Source of the DNA: Diospyros lotus
Taxonomy: Eukaryota; Streptophyta; Magnoliopsida; Ericales; Ebenaceae
Direction of reading: 5' to 3'
Assembly (NCBI RefSeq): GCF_014633365.1
Contig: NW_026267104.1
Coordinates: 1,054,001 to 1,118,000 of the forward strand
Length of the DNA: 64,000 bases
Shown: positions 13,319 through 24,300 of the stretch, piece after piece
Layout of the letters: each line of letters opens with the position of its first letter
Position numbering within the stretch: the stretch's first letter is position 1
Made by a program: the position numbers and the translations under genes
The notes under the pieces: generated by a model
The model's database searches: none
The model's input: the letters and a program-made list of their open reading frames with translations, nothing else
Told to the model about the DNA's origin: nothing

Positions 13319-14016
13319 TTATGATGATTCTTTCCCACCAAACGTACAATATTTCATACACAATATTGTGAATGTAGATTCTGATGGATATTGTGGGTTT
13401 CGTGCCATTGCGGCATTACTTGGCATGAGTGAACAAAATTGGGGAGATATCCGTCTTAACCTGATTGAAGAGTTACATGTTTTTCGTGTTGAGTATTCAC
13501 AATTATATGGATCTACTGCGTGTAGATGAGTTAATGCATGCACTATCTTGCTTTGAGTCTGTTGCACCTCCCCAACACTGGATGACATTACCTGACATGA
13601 GACATTTGATCGCTTCAAAGTATAATGTGGTCTTGATCCATTTGTCTAGACTTCAATGTCTTACCTATCTTTCCGCTGAGATCAGTACCTCATCCATCAC
13701 TACAACACAGAATTATTAGTATTGGTTTTGTGAATGATTGTCATTTTGTTCAGGTATTCTTATTTGTTATTATGTTGTGTATTTGGATTATTATATAGTT
13801 ATTAGATTGTTATTAATAATACATGTTATTATTATTTTTCAGGTGTTTCTTAAACCAAACTCGTCAATACCTCTAGTTGCACTCAAGTGGCATACATATC
13901 GAGCTGATAGTGCATGAGAATGAGAAACACCATATATAGCTAGAATTGAAGCATTTTTGTCTATGATTGACAAAAATGTGGCAACTAAAGATATTATTGA
14001 TTTAAGTGATGGATGA
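13319..14016 (+). other. OTU cysteine-protease domain segment of the MULE gene (broken)
   Basis: After the SWIM finger and a lysine/serine-rich linker, the frame encodes VNVDSDGYCGFRAIAALLG, the OTU catalytic Cys motif (DGYCGFRA). This is followed by ELMHALSCFESVAPPQHWM and SKYNVVLIHL in a shifted frame. GFVNDCHFVQ, after another shift, provides the likely catalytic His, and VFLKP sits in the last exon. OTU domains are deubiquitinating cysteine proteases. Cys and His are both present in the DNA, but the frameshifts prevent a single intact product here. Confidence 0.8.
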
Positions 14017-15046
14017 AAAAAATATGAATGTAATGTTATTGATTTAAGTGATGGATAAGAAAATTGTGTAGTAATTTTTTTATCAAGTTTTATTTTTATA
14101 AAATTATAATTGTATTAGTTATAGTTGTTATTGTATATTAAATATATGATGTTTTTATAAAATGTGATTTGTATGCAAGCACCATTGATATGTTTTCAGT
14201 TGCTTTAATTTAGTTTATTTAATTTTTTTGAAATTACATCGAAATTTATATTCATTTTGTTTTAATTTCTTTTCAATTGCTTTAATTTCAATATAAAATT
14301 AAATTAAAACTCTCCTGAACCTCAATATTCGGGGAGTCGATATATCCGAATCCTGTGATTCGGGAACCCCTAGCATTCCCGAACTTAAAGGTTCGGGGTC
14401 ATCCTCAATCACCGAATCTAGAGATTCGGGAGTATTTGTAAATTCCGAACTCGAGGGTTCGGGAAAATTCTCAATCACTGAATTCATAAATTCGAAAATA
14501 CTTGAAAATCTTGAAGTTAAGGATTCGGGGCCATCCCCAATCACCGAAGCCAGAGATTCTGGAATTTGAGTGATTCTCGAACTCTGCGCTTCGGTAACTC
14601 TCTGCCAGCATTTTTAAGTATATTAAATTTATATTTTTAAAGTTACATTATATTAAATTTATATTTTTTTACTTTTAATTTGTTTAGTTGCTTTAATTTT
14701 AGTAATTTTAAAAGTTAAATCAACATTTATATTTATAATTTTTTTGAGTTGTTTTAATTTTAGTTTTCTTAAATTTTTTTAAAAGTTACATCAAAATTCA
14801 TATTTTCTTTTGTTTTTTGCCTTCAATTGCTTAAAATTTAATTTTTTTTAGTTAAATATAAAAGAGAAAGAAAAATTAAATAAAATTACATTAAATTAAA
14901 ACTAACAATAAAATATTATTACAAATCACTTAAATAACTTGATCTATTTTAGAAATACAGCCAATAAAAGTACTAATAAAAATAATTAATTGATTCAATG
15001 TTCCATTCTGTTCGTGCTTGAATTAGACTTGCTCATCGTGCTTGAA
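14017..15046. other. AT-rich spacer between the convergent MULE genes
   Basis: This lies between the two 3' ends. Apart from repeat array B (14312-14596) it is T- and A-rich with many TTTAATTT-like words and no coding potential. The sequence after the transposase stop contains a second ATTGATTTAAGTGATGGAT segment (about 14038-14056), a small duplication of the gene's 3' end. Confidence 0.55.
14312..14596. repeat. Palindromic 33-bp repeat array B (9 units)
   Basis: Unit cores start at 14315, 14346, 14379, 14412, 14445, 14478, 14511, 14544 and 14577. From 14346 on the spacing is exactly 33 bp. Best units are near-perfect palindromes, such as CCGAATCTAGAGATTCGG (14412) and CCCGAACTTAAAGGTTCGGG. 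Because 33 is a multiple of three, the minus strand stays open for 81 codons with an 11-residue period (PESLDSVIED-type). The array sits in the 3'-3' spacer between the two MULE genes. Confidence 0.9.
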
Positions 15047-17140
15047 TTAGTCTTGCTCATCTTGATTGGGGGGTTGAGAAGTATGAGATGTGGAGGGTCC
15101 GGTAGCATCACACGGGGGCGATGGATTGAAGATTGTAGAAGATGATAGAATACGATTTACGTGGATACACGTCTCTCTCCATGCATCTGAGGATACGGGT
15201 TCTACACTTGACATGGTAAGATTGAGAGCACGTAATGCAACACAATTACACTGAAAAAAAAATATATCAATTTTTTTGATTTAAATAAACTATATTCAAT
15301 AATAACTTAAACATAAACTTAAAATCTTACTGCTTCAGCAAGACTGAGTAGATCTTCGCCACCTCTATCGAACCCTGATCTACGTTTAGGATTTTGTATC
15401 AATGCATGAGTAATAGATCCATACCACGGTAAGTATTCATATGTAAAGTGCCATGGAAATTCACAAGGTCTACCGCGTCGATGTGGTGGTAATAAATGAA
15501 TATCCTACCGATTTCAACTATCGTCAATAAATGCATAAATTACTCGATATGATGTCGTACCTGCACCCCGCTTAGCTTCAATAGGTGATAATGGAGGTGG
15601 ATGAATAGTTTGTACATACCCAAACTGTCGTAATACCCTCTCAGGATGATATGGTTCGATAATACTTCCACATTTCAAACAACCCGAGAAAAATGTAATC
15701 TCTGGTAATGGGTGATGTGCACGAGCCCTCCAATACGGCATCCAAATTACCTACAAGTGTTTTTTTAATGTAAACATTAATTTTAGAATATATTAATTAA
15801 TTTATAAGATCATAACACAAAAATAAAATACATCGTCTGGTGATAAATCATCAATCTGCTCCCTCACAGATTGTAAAGTATCATTATCACGAACAGGTAA
15901 CCAACGAAGAGCCCGTGGTTGTTCCTCACTATATAACAAATTGTATTTATTTCTATTAAATTGAAAATGTTCATATACCCATGCCTGTAAATTTCATATA
16001 AATAATTATTAATATATGTTAAATATATGTATATACATAACAATAGAGTTATGAAATTAAAATAATTACCTCAAGTAACGTAAGATATCCACTGATGCTC
16101 TTCACCTCTCATCTACTCGCAATGCCAAGCTGTCTATATAAATATGTTAGGCATGCAACTCCCCATGCATAACTACCAATCATACTCAAATCATCCAACA
16201 ATGTCAAATAGGCCACTGGAATTAATGTACCGCTCTTATCTACAAATAAGCTACAACCTAATAAAAATAACATATATGCTTTACTGACATATTGGATTTT
16301 TTCGTTGGAAACTGAATCTGGTACATGCATTAATGTTTTTCTCAACCAATCTAACTTTACAAATGGTTTTCTATTTTCTGCTATCTGTTGGGCTGCTATA
16401 TCTATTGAAATCCCAAGTAAACTAGATAATAAATCACGAGTTTTATTACCATTCAAATGATAAGTGATAGATACAGGCCTTCCAGTGACTGGAATCTTCA
16501 AAATAGACGACACATCATATAATGTTATACTCAGCTCTCCAAATGGTAAATGAAATGTATTCGTCTCTGGCTGGCATCTTTCTGTAAATGCTGACACAAC
16601 CGTAGGATTTATAAAACGATACGTGCAATCTATCAAATGTGATAAACTAGAGGCCATAACGATATCACGAACACGTTGATTATTTAATGGCCATTCGAGA
16701 ATTTTTAATCCATGACTTCTACATTTTAATACACCTCTTTCCTGTTAAAATAATAAAATACTTAATTATTTCAATTATAATAATAACATTGGTGTAACAA
16801 AAAAATAAATATAACTTACCTCTCTTGACCATATTGCAAACACAACGTGATTTTTAAAGCTTTTCAGAATGGATGGATCCTTAGAGCCTCCAGGTAATGG
16901 TCCAACAGAAATATCATCGTGATCGGATGGTTACTCTTGCTGACTAGCCTCAGTAGCATCAGCAGCAATGACAACAGATGGTGAGGCATATGGCTCTGAA
17001 AGAGATGGATCTACTGCCTCTGATACATCTAGTGGCTCACTAGTACCCTCCACTCTTCTCCTTCTCCTTGATGCAATGGGACGCTGTTGAGAGGAAGAAG
17101 GAAGAGCTCGTTCTGCTTCATTTCTTTTGCCGCGTACCAT
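15047..17140 (-). pseudogene. Plant mobile domain (PMD, MAIN-like) gene, decayed
   Basis: Five exons on the minus strand: 17140-16820, 16741-16070, 15984-15832, 15750-15331, 15250-15047. All are in phase with GT-AG borders, giving 589 codons before the stop. Recognisable PMD blocks: ERGVLKCRSHGLKILEWPL, the NTFHLPFGELSITLYDV block, GCSLFVDKSG, SYAWGVACLTYLYRQLG, SGYLTLLEAWVYEHF and ECYHPERVLRQFG-like (PYHPERVLRQFG). PMD proteins occur both as host genes (MAIN/MAIL1, needed for transposon silencing and meristem function) and inside plant transposons. Four in-frame stops (16931, 16109, 15514, 15505) break this copy. The N-terminus is a basic, serine-rich tail (MVRGKRNEAERAL). It is convergent with the transposase gene. 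Confidence 0.85.
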
Positions 17141-17240
17141 ATCTATACAATATAACACAAAAATTATTAATATTTTCTAAAACACAAGATTAATTAAAAA
17201 TTAACATTAATTAAAAAATTAATTAGGCAGGTGTCGGGAG

Positions 17241-17530
17241 TTGGGGTTCCCCAAACAACGATTTTTAGGGAACCCCAGACCCCCGAACCTTGAGATTTGG
17301 GGGAACCCGCACCCTCCGAATCTCAATGTTCGGGGGAAGACCACTCCCCGAACAACGAGTTTCGGGGGAAAATTTTCCCCTCGAACGACCGAGTTCGGGG
17401 GGAAATCCAGCCCCCCAAAACTCGTTGTTCGGGGGGTGGGGCTTCCCTTGAACACTGAGATTCGGGGGTGCGGGTTCCCCCGAATCTCAAGGTTCGGGGG
17501 AACCCCATCCACCGAACACCCAAGTTCGAG
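17241..17530. repeat. Palindromic 33-bp repeat array C (about 9 units), upstream of the PMD gene
   Basis: Unit cores lie at about 17251, 17283, 17316, 17348, 17381, 17415, 17448, 17480 and 17512 (32-34 bp spacing). They are G/C-richer than arrays A and B, for example CCCCCGAATCTCAAGGTTCG followed by GGGG. Both strands are open through the array: the plus strand reads PRTTSFGG/PPNLNVRG-type 11-residue units and the minus strand reads very similar ones (PRTTSFGG, PPNSVVRG). This follows from the palindromic unit and is not by itself evidence of translation. The array begins about 100 bp upstream of the PMD start codon. Confidence 0.9.
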
Positions 17531-17639
17531 CGCCTTATCGATCGAACAGTATGATGAGGCAAAATATAAGAAGAACAAGGCAAAATGTTTACCTGTTTAT
17601 GCCATTTGGGGGACTCCAACAGGCTGGATGAGGCAGGCA

Positions 17640-17768
17640 AAGTGGGTGAGGCTAAGTCGGTGGCATTGTCACAGAAGAAGAAGAAGAGGCTAAGTCGGCG
17701 GCGCTGTCACAGAAGAAGAAGAAGAAGAAGAAGAAGGAGGAGGAGGAGGAGGAGGAGGAGAAGAATAA
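17640..17768. repeat. GAA/GGA microsatellite with a short tandem duplication
   Basis: A segment containing GAGGCTAAGTCGG...CTGTCACAGAAGAAGAAG occurs twice in tandem (about 17649-17729). It runs into a GAA run and then a GGA run ending near 17765. This lies in the MULE just inside the right end and creates spurious poly-Arg and poly-Ser ORFs on the two strands. Confidence 0.8.
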
Positions 17769-17942
17769 AGTTTGATGCGTGTGGGTGTAATTTTTGAGGG
17801 TTGAGTGTGGAGGGTATATTTGACATGTAAATGGTTGTAAAAAGGAATAAATGTGGCTGCAAATAGTAAAATTAAATATTTTACTTAGCATGATTACTAA
17901 GAGCAAATTCTATGGTTGCAAATAGAATTACCCATCTATTTA

Positions 17943-18304
17943 TTTGAAAGAAACGTGAAAGGACATTTGTGCCCCTGCCACCTCAAAAGATCCGCCCGTT
18001 CCTTTCGCTGGGCAACAAGTCGCGGCTTCAAAATACGGAGACGGTTTCTAGGGTTCTTCGTTTCCAATCCAACAGGTTCGTTCTTGATTCAATATTATCC
18101 CATTTTCACGAGCAAAACCCATCAAATTTCACTAGAATCGGTCAATTTCGGCCTTGATCTCGCATCGAACGACTAAAAATTTAATTCGTTCTCTTCCATT
18201 TACGGTGGTTCGAAGGTTCTCTCACTTGGCTATACTTAATCGAATCGAACTGTTGTTTTATTGATTTGGGGTTTGCTGTTGGCGTGGATCTTGCGCAGTG
18301 AGCA
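17943..18304 (+). promoter_or_regulatory. PP2A A-subunit promoter-proximal region and 5' UTR
   Basis: This is the only host sequence between the MULE end and the PP2A start codon. It holds a CTAGGGTT word (18046-18053), typical of the telo-box-like leader of plant housekeeping genes. TTGCGCAG directly before TGAGCAATG (acceptor-like, ending 18298) suggests a 5'-UTR intron, with a possible donor after CCAACAG near 18075. No TATA box is evident. The 5'-UTR intron is an inference; a transcript would be needed to confirm it. Confidence 0.45.
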
Positions 18305-21300
18305 ATGGCTATGATCGACGAGCCTCTGTATCCGATCGCGGTTCTGATAGACGAGCTCAAGAACGAGGACATTCAGCTGCGGCTGAACTCGATCCGTCGT
18401 CTCTCGACCATCGCTCGCGCCCTCGGGGAGGAGAGGACTCGGAAGGAGTTGATCCCTTTTCTCAGCGAGAACAATGACGACGATGACGAAGTGCTGCTGG
18501 CAATGGCCGAGGAATTGGGGGTTTTCATTCCGTACGTGGGAGGGGTTGAGCATGCGAACGTGCTGCTTTCGCCTTTGGAGACTTTGTGCACCGTTGAGGA
18601 GACCTGCGTAAGGGACAAAGCGGTGGAGTCGTTGTGTAGGATTGGGGCTCAGATGAGGGAGCAGGACTTGGTCGAGTCGTTTATTCCCATGGTGAAGGTT
18701 AGATTGTTGATGTGCCAATAGCATTTGCATTGGGTATTTGCTTTTTTGGTTAATTGAGCTTCTGTTAATTGTGTATGTCCCATGCTGCAGCATAGTAAGA
18801 AGCTTTAACCAATGCCTTGACAATTGGACCCAGATAGAAAAGGTCTGCCGGACTTAATTATTTTGGTTAGCTACAGATAATAAAAGCAGCAAAATATTTA
18901 GAAACATAAATTGAATCATGTGTAATGATAAATAAGGCATAACGAAGTTATTCAGGGTGTCTGGTAGGCTGGACCTCAGACAAAATACAAAATTCATCAA
19001 CCTAGCTATCTTTAAAGTAATTTCATCAACAAAAGAAGCAGAGGAGAAAATTAAAAAAAGGGCCTTCCCCAACCATAAAAAAGGAAAAAAAAAGAAGAAA
19101 GTTTTTCAGAAAATATAATGAATTATTTGTACTTTCTAAGGATTTTTTGTTCTTTCTTTTCACATGTACCCTATTACACAAGAAGGAATGACTTCTCAAA
19201 CTAACGTTCTTAACTCTCTCCTTGGTCGCTTATTGGAGATACTCAAAAAGTAAGTTTTGAGACTTTTTTGGCAATATAGAATTAGATGATCCACTGGCTC
19301 TCTTCCCCTCTTCCTATGGGGGAAACACTAGTCAACTATAACATGTTCTCTTTTTCAAGTTTTCGATTCTAAGGATAGAGATATTTGAAGCCATCCAAGT
19401 ACAAAAGCCACTTTAGAATTTTCTAACAACATACCAAACTTTAGATGGTAAATTTTTGTCTGTCTTCATATTGATGTCTTTCCTCTCCTTTCCCTTTTCT
19501 AGGACCTTCTAACTTGCATATTAAAGTTTTTTTTGGGTCTCAAATATATTCTTTTAGTTTAAAGGGTACATTAAGGTAGCACTCTAAAGATCCTCCTCAT
19601 ATTCTTATAGCAAACCATTATTTGTCCAAGTTTTAAGTTTTGCCAACCCCAGCTAATGGGGTTAAGGTTTATGCTTGTAAGTGAAAATATTACAACATTG
19701 CTTTTCTTGTAGTTCTTTTTCCCCTTTCTATTTCCAAGGATATGAATATATTTTTGCCATGTTGATAGAAATACAATTAAAATTTTGTTCCTTGCATAAA
19801 TGTAATAGCTACGTATCAACTTTACTCGTGCTAGGTGCAGTTGGTTACATGAATTCTAGCTAGCCAATCATCTCCATCTATGGTCATTTATTTTGTAAGG
19901 CTAGTATCAAACATATAATGTTTTAAGAGTTTCCCACCAAGTTTTTCTTGGTTTTCCTCTACTTTTCTTAAAAATAAAATTCTTCCATTTCAAGTGTGTT
20001 ATTATCTAAATAAAATCATTCACTTTTGAAAAACTTATTGGATTCTTAGAAAATTAGGAATTTGAGGAAGTCTTATTTTGCATATTTTTCATCTTTGATG
20101 GGTTTTAAAGGACAATATGACCTGGATTGATTTTAACTAGCAGAAAAGGAAAGTGGCTTTTTAGGTAAATCTACCAAATTGTTTTTCAAACTTAAAGAAA
20201 TAACAAATCATTGTGTTAGTTTGATATCAACTTTTATGTAAAAGCTTCTCAAACTTGGAGAAATCTCAAAGTCTATAAATAGGTATTTATGAAGGTTGTT
20301 AAGGTATTGAATGATTAGATTTATTTGGAGATAGAGAGCATTCATGAATTTTTCACAAAAATGAAATTATCCATTAAACAAATTTCTAACTAAAAACTCA
20401 GACCAAACCTTTTGCGAAAAAAAAAAAAACACTATCTGCCATGTCAGCTTGCCAACTCGAGGGGAAAAAATTATAATTCAAGTAGGAAAAACCACCAACA
20501 CAAGGAAAAAAAAAAGAAAGGAGAAAACCTGCATTTTGGGTACAAGCCACAGTATGGTTTGTAGAAATTGTAGCCAAAATTCCTTTATAGGCAGAAACTG
20601 GATGCCATAAACTGCACCTGTGGTTTCTAGCCAAAAGGTGGAAACTGCAAATGTGATTTCAGAGTATTGGTAGTAGAATAGCGTATGGGAATTTTTAGTT
20701 TGGAATTTTTTTTTATGAATAATTATATTTTTGGAAAAACTTGAGCATTTATAGAGAGTTTCAAAAAGAAATGGGCCCTTTTCATGTGATTGTAATAGAA
20801 TTCTTGTCATTTTACGCAATGGTTTAACTGTTGCTGAACTGTTATGGTCCAATAGAAATCTCATGTAGCGCTTGTCACGTTTTCCTTAAATTGCCCTTTT
20901 CATGTGAGTGTAATAGATGAGATTCTTGTCATTTTCCCATCTCTTTTGCTAAAACCAATTCCCACACACTCCCTACCCGCTCCAAGACTTGGGTCTCTTA
21001 TCTACCTATTTCAAGCTTTACAGTTCTGGTGCTTGTTATAGAAGTTACCGATGAATGCTCTTTGTGTAAAACATTGTACTCCCTTTGATAGCATATCTTT
21101 TATGGAGTTCTTATTTATTTACTGCAGAAAGTAGAAGGTATGAATTATTCTCTGTATGTGCAAACAGATGTAGATTCTCGAGTCTGTAGACATACATAAT
21201 TTGGGCTATATATCCCTGGTGTCACTCCCTCAACCTTCAGATGTGGCGTATGTGTTTTTGCATGTCTAACTGAATTTCATGTATGCTCGAGTAAATTCCT

Positions 21301-24300
21301 AAGTCCTAACCTTCATTTCTTTGTTTCTTATTTTCTACAAGATTTCTATGTATGTAATTATGTATCACATATGAAGTTGTTCTCTTGTTCTCTCTCTCTC
21401 GCATGTACGCACACAAAAACACACATGCTTGACTTGGAGCCAGTTTTATTTCTAGCACTTCCTTATCACTTCTTCTAGAAACTAGTAAGAGATTTTGGTC
21501 AGTCCTTTGTTTTAATCATCTTGGAGCTGGAGTTCTGATTTTTTTGTTTTGCTAAATTTAACTATTCAGATCAATAGAGTTCTTATTTACTTGCTAGCAA
21601 AAACTAGGTGATCTAAATTATTCTCTGTATATACACCAAGCCACATTCATGTTTATACAAGTCCATGTATATACATAATTTCAGTCTACAGAGCCTGCAA
21701 TTCGGGAGCCTTGTACACTGGGTCCACCTTTCTTTCAGATCTTGCGTATTAACTGTATATGCATTTTTATATATGTATTAACCATATTTAATATATGTTC
21801 ATGAGTAAAGCCCAAACCTGAACCTCTATTTCTTTATTTCTTCAAGATTTCTATGTGTGTGACAAAGTAGTTACTCTCTGTCTCATAAACAAAATTTAGT
21901 TCTGGTACTTTTATCATGTTTCCTGTAGAGAAAACGTGGTCAGTTTTTTTTTTTTTTTTTCTTTTTTAATCATTGGAGTTGTGATTTTTTGTTACAGTTA
22001 ATTTCTTAGAGAAATCAAATAGCTGTTATAGTTCTTGCGTATCTCTATGGTAGCTTGGAAGCATCAAGCATATTGTACCATGTTGCAAGCTTTATATAAT
22101 GCTTAATGTACTTTAATGAGTATCTCCAGTTCTACAGTCTTAAAATGTCTTATATGAAGTCATTAACTACTGAAAGAAAATGTGTGTAACTCACTTGACA
22201 ACCATTTCATTCTTATGAGTTGGATTTATCAGAGTTACGGGGATAAAAAAACTCATGAGGTTGTTTCTGCTTCCCATATAATCGGTATTTTATGTTCCAA
22301 ATGACATCATTGTCACTGCTGCTGTTGCTGCTATGGTCACTAAAATCTCAGGCTTAACAAACTAGACATAATTATGCTTTAGTGACCTGCTTTTGGTCTG
22401 ACCTTATAGTTTCCTGAGTTGACATATTGAACCACCCCAGAGAGCTTATGCCTCAGATAATGAAGATGAACTGGGAGAACAGATACACAAACCTTAAGTT
22501 TTGAATTGTTTGATGTCAATGTTATCTGGCATGCTATTTGTACTATTGCTTGAGGTCCTCAAAGCAAGAATGCAGTTTTGTTTATTCTTATACAAGATGC
22601 AACCGCAGTATTCCTTTTCCATCATAAATATACTTTCTCACTTTCAGAGGCTGGCTGCTGGTGAATGGTTTACTGCACGTGTTTCCTCGTGTGGGTTGTT
22701 TCATATTGCTTATCCTAGTGCCCCAGAGGCATTAAAGGCTGAACTACGAATGATATATAGTCAACTGTGTCAAGATGACATGCCCATGGTGAGAAGGGCT
22801 GCTGCAACAAACCTAGGAAAATTTGCTGCTACTGTGGAAGCTGCCCACATGAAGACAGACATCATGTCAATGTTTGAGGATCTGACACAAGATGGTAACT
22901 TAATGTCACAGTGCTTATACGTGTGTCTTCTGTGTTTGCCTGGAATGACAAATGTTGGTTGTAGGCATCAATTTCTTCTTATGCATATAAGTATGGTTGA
23001 TGTAGTCTTTGACAGGATATAGTTCTGTGTTAACTTCCTAGAGGCCTTTCAAGAACTAGAATTCCTGTTTTCCTTCTTTATTTATTTATTTATCTTTTTG
23101 GTGGGGTAGAGGGAGGAGGGACGGTGCCCTAAGGCTTTGAAAGCGTAGCAGCATTCATGGTGATTCTGATTAAAGAAGGCTTCAATGAACTAGTGCAAAA
23201 TTTGCCTAGCAAAAAAAAAAAAGAAAAATCAAAATCAAAATATTGGCCTCATTTTGAGAGGTTGCTCCTTTTGGAATTCATAATCAAAATCAAAATTCTT
23301 TTTTAATTCAAGAAGAATTGCTTCTTTGAACTCGTTTATCTTTGTTTAGTGTACAGCATAAATCCTGTGACTTCTCCTTTGATCTGCAAGTGCTGATATC
23401 TTATGCAATTTGTGTAGTGTTCATCTGCTTATAGGTGTTTTATATCTAATTTTACTTATCCAGAAAAAAATCTTAAAGTATTTTGTTTTTTTTTAAACAA
23501 AGAAGACAGATACTGATTACCCAAGACATTTCTGTTTTTTCATTTTTGATACTTTTTAACTTTTTGAAGAATCAGATTAGAGATGTATTATTTGGTGTAA
23601 GGCCCTAGTTGGAGCCTTATTTATTTTCTTATGCTTCAGATCAAGATTCTGTTCGATTATTGGCTGTTGAGGGTTGTGCTGCTCTGGGTAAGCTGTTGGA
23701 ACCCCAAGACTGTGTGGCACATATTTTGCCCGTGATAGTTAATTTCTCTCAGGTATGTACATCAAGTTTATAAAATGCTGTAAAAGTTCTACGAGTACAC
23801 CTCTTGCACATTTACTGTTTATTAATCTATTGTGATGTATCCTCACTCAAAAGTCACTATGTATTCAGGTAGCCTGACTAGATCTGCATGGTAGATTTTT
23901 TTTGTTCCTTCTATCTGAATGGAAAGAGGGGCTGGCTTAGAGTCCTTTTGGACAACCCCAGAGAGATCATGGTTCTTGGCATCCTGACCATACTCTCTCT
24001 CTCTCTCTCAATTATTTTCAACCTCTCTGTCTCTTCAGACTACCATAGTTCCTCCCTCCTTAGAGCCTGCTCAACTACATGTTTGAAGTACTATTATCCA
24101 GAACCCAGTCATCCTATGGCATGCTATATACTATCCAGTGAAGCTTAAAGATTTTGTTAAGCAGCTTGGAACATTCTAATATAAAGGCAATGTTGACTTT
24201 TACCCAGTATTGCCTCCCTTGCTTCTAATTTTAGGAACTCTGGAACCAGTATTTTCATTTCCTCATCAATATATATCTATATTTACCAGTTGATATAGGG

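Larger units (their letters stand above)
10653..14016 (+). pseudogene. MULE transposase (FAR1-type DNA-binding, MULE core, SWIM zinc finger) with C-terminal OTU domain, decayed
   Basis: Inferred exons: 10653-10748, 11035-11064, 11164-11199, 11272-12458, then 12563-13753 and 13843-14016, joined by GT-AG introns in consistent phase. Exon 11272 onward opens with a FAR1-like zinc domain (FACERNGKYRS, then CGFHNH). The transposase core follows (VLIMDCTYKTNRY with the first catalytic Asp, VVVTDRELALINA with the second) and then a SWIM finger (CGCVIRSTHGLPCAHEI). In-frame stops lie at 11809, 11956, 12055, 12187, 12268, 12726 and 12897. At least two frameshifts interrupt the OTU part, near 13500 and 13720. 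The reading frame is otherwise continuous, so decay is recent by this measure. The first ATG is chosen because the short acidic exon joins in phase to the rest. Confidence 0.85.
10320..17942. mobile_element. Complete-ended Mutator-like element (MULE) carrying transposase-OTU and PMD genes
   Basis: The element spans 10329-17933 (7605 bp) and is flanked by an exact 9-bp duplication ATCTATTTA (10320-10328 and 17934-17942), the size typical of Mutator superfamily insertion. The left end (GCGAAATTCTATTTACAACC, onward) and the reverse complement of the right end (GGGTAATTCTATTTGCAACC, onward) match at 28 of the first 34 positions. Inside are a transposase/OTU pseudogene (+, 10653-14016), a plant mobile domain pseudogene (-, 15047-17140) converging on it, and three arrays of a 33-bp palindromic repeat. 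Both genes carry several stops, so this copy cannot supply its own transposase, but the intact ends could be mobilised in trans. The right end lies about 360 bp from the PP2A start codon. Confidence 0.9.

Noticed and set aside
14312..14596. Regular palindromic repeats resembling a CRISPR array
   Set aside because: The genome is a plant, the repeats are contiguous 33-bp units with degenerate spacers of only about 13-15 bp, and no cas genes exist. It is a minisatellite of a MULE.
17241..17693. 150-codon ORF as a real gene
   Set aside because: It is the repeat array plus microsatellite read through. An equally long ORF exists on the other strand because the unit is palindromic.
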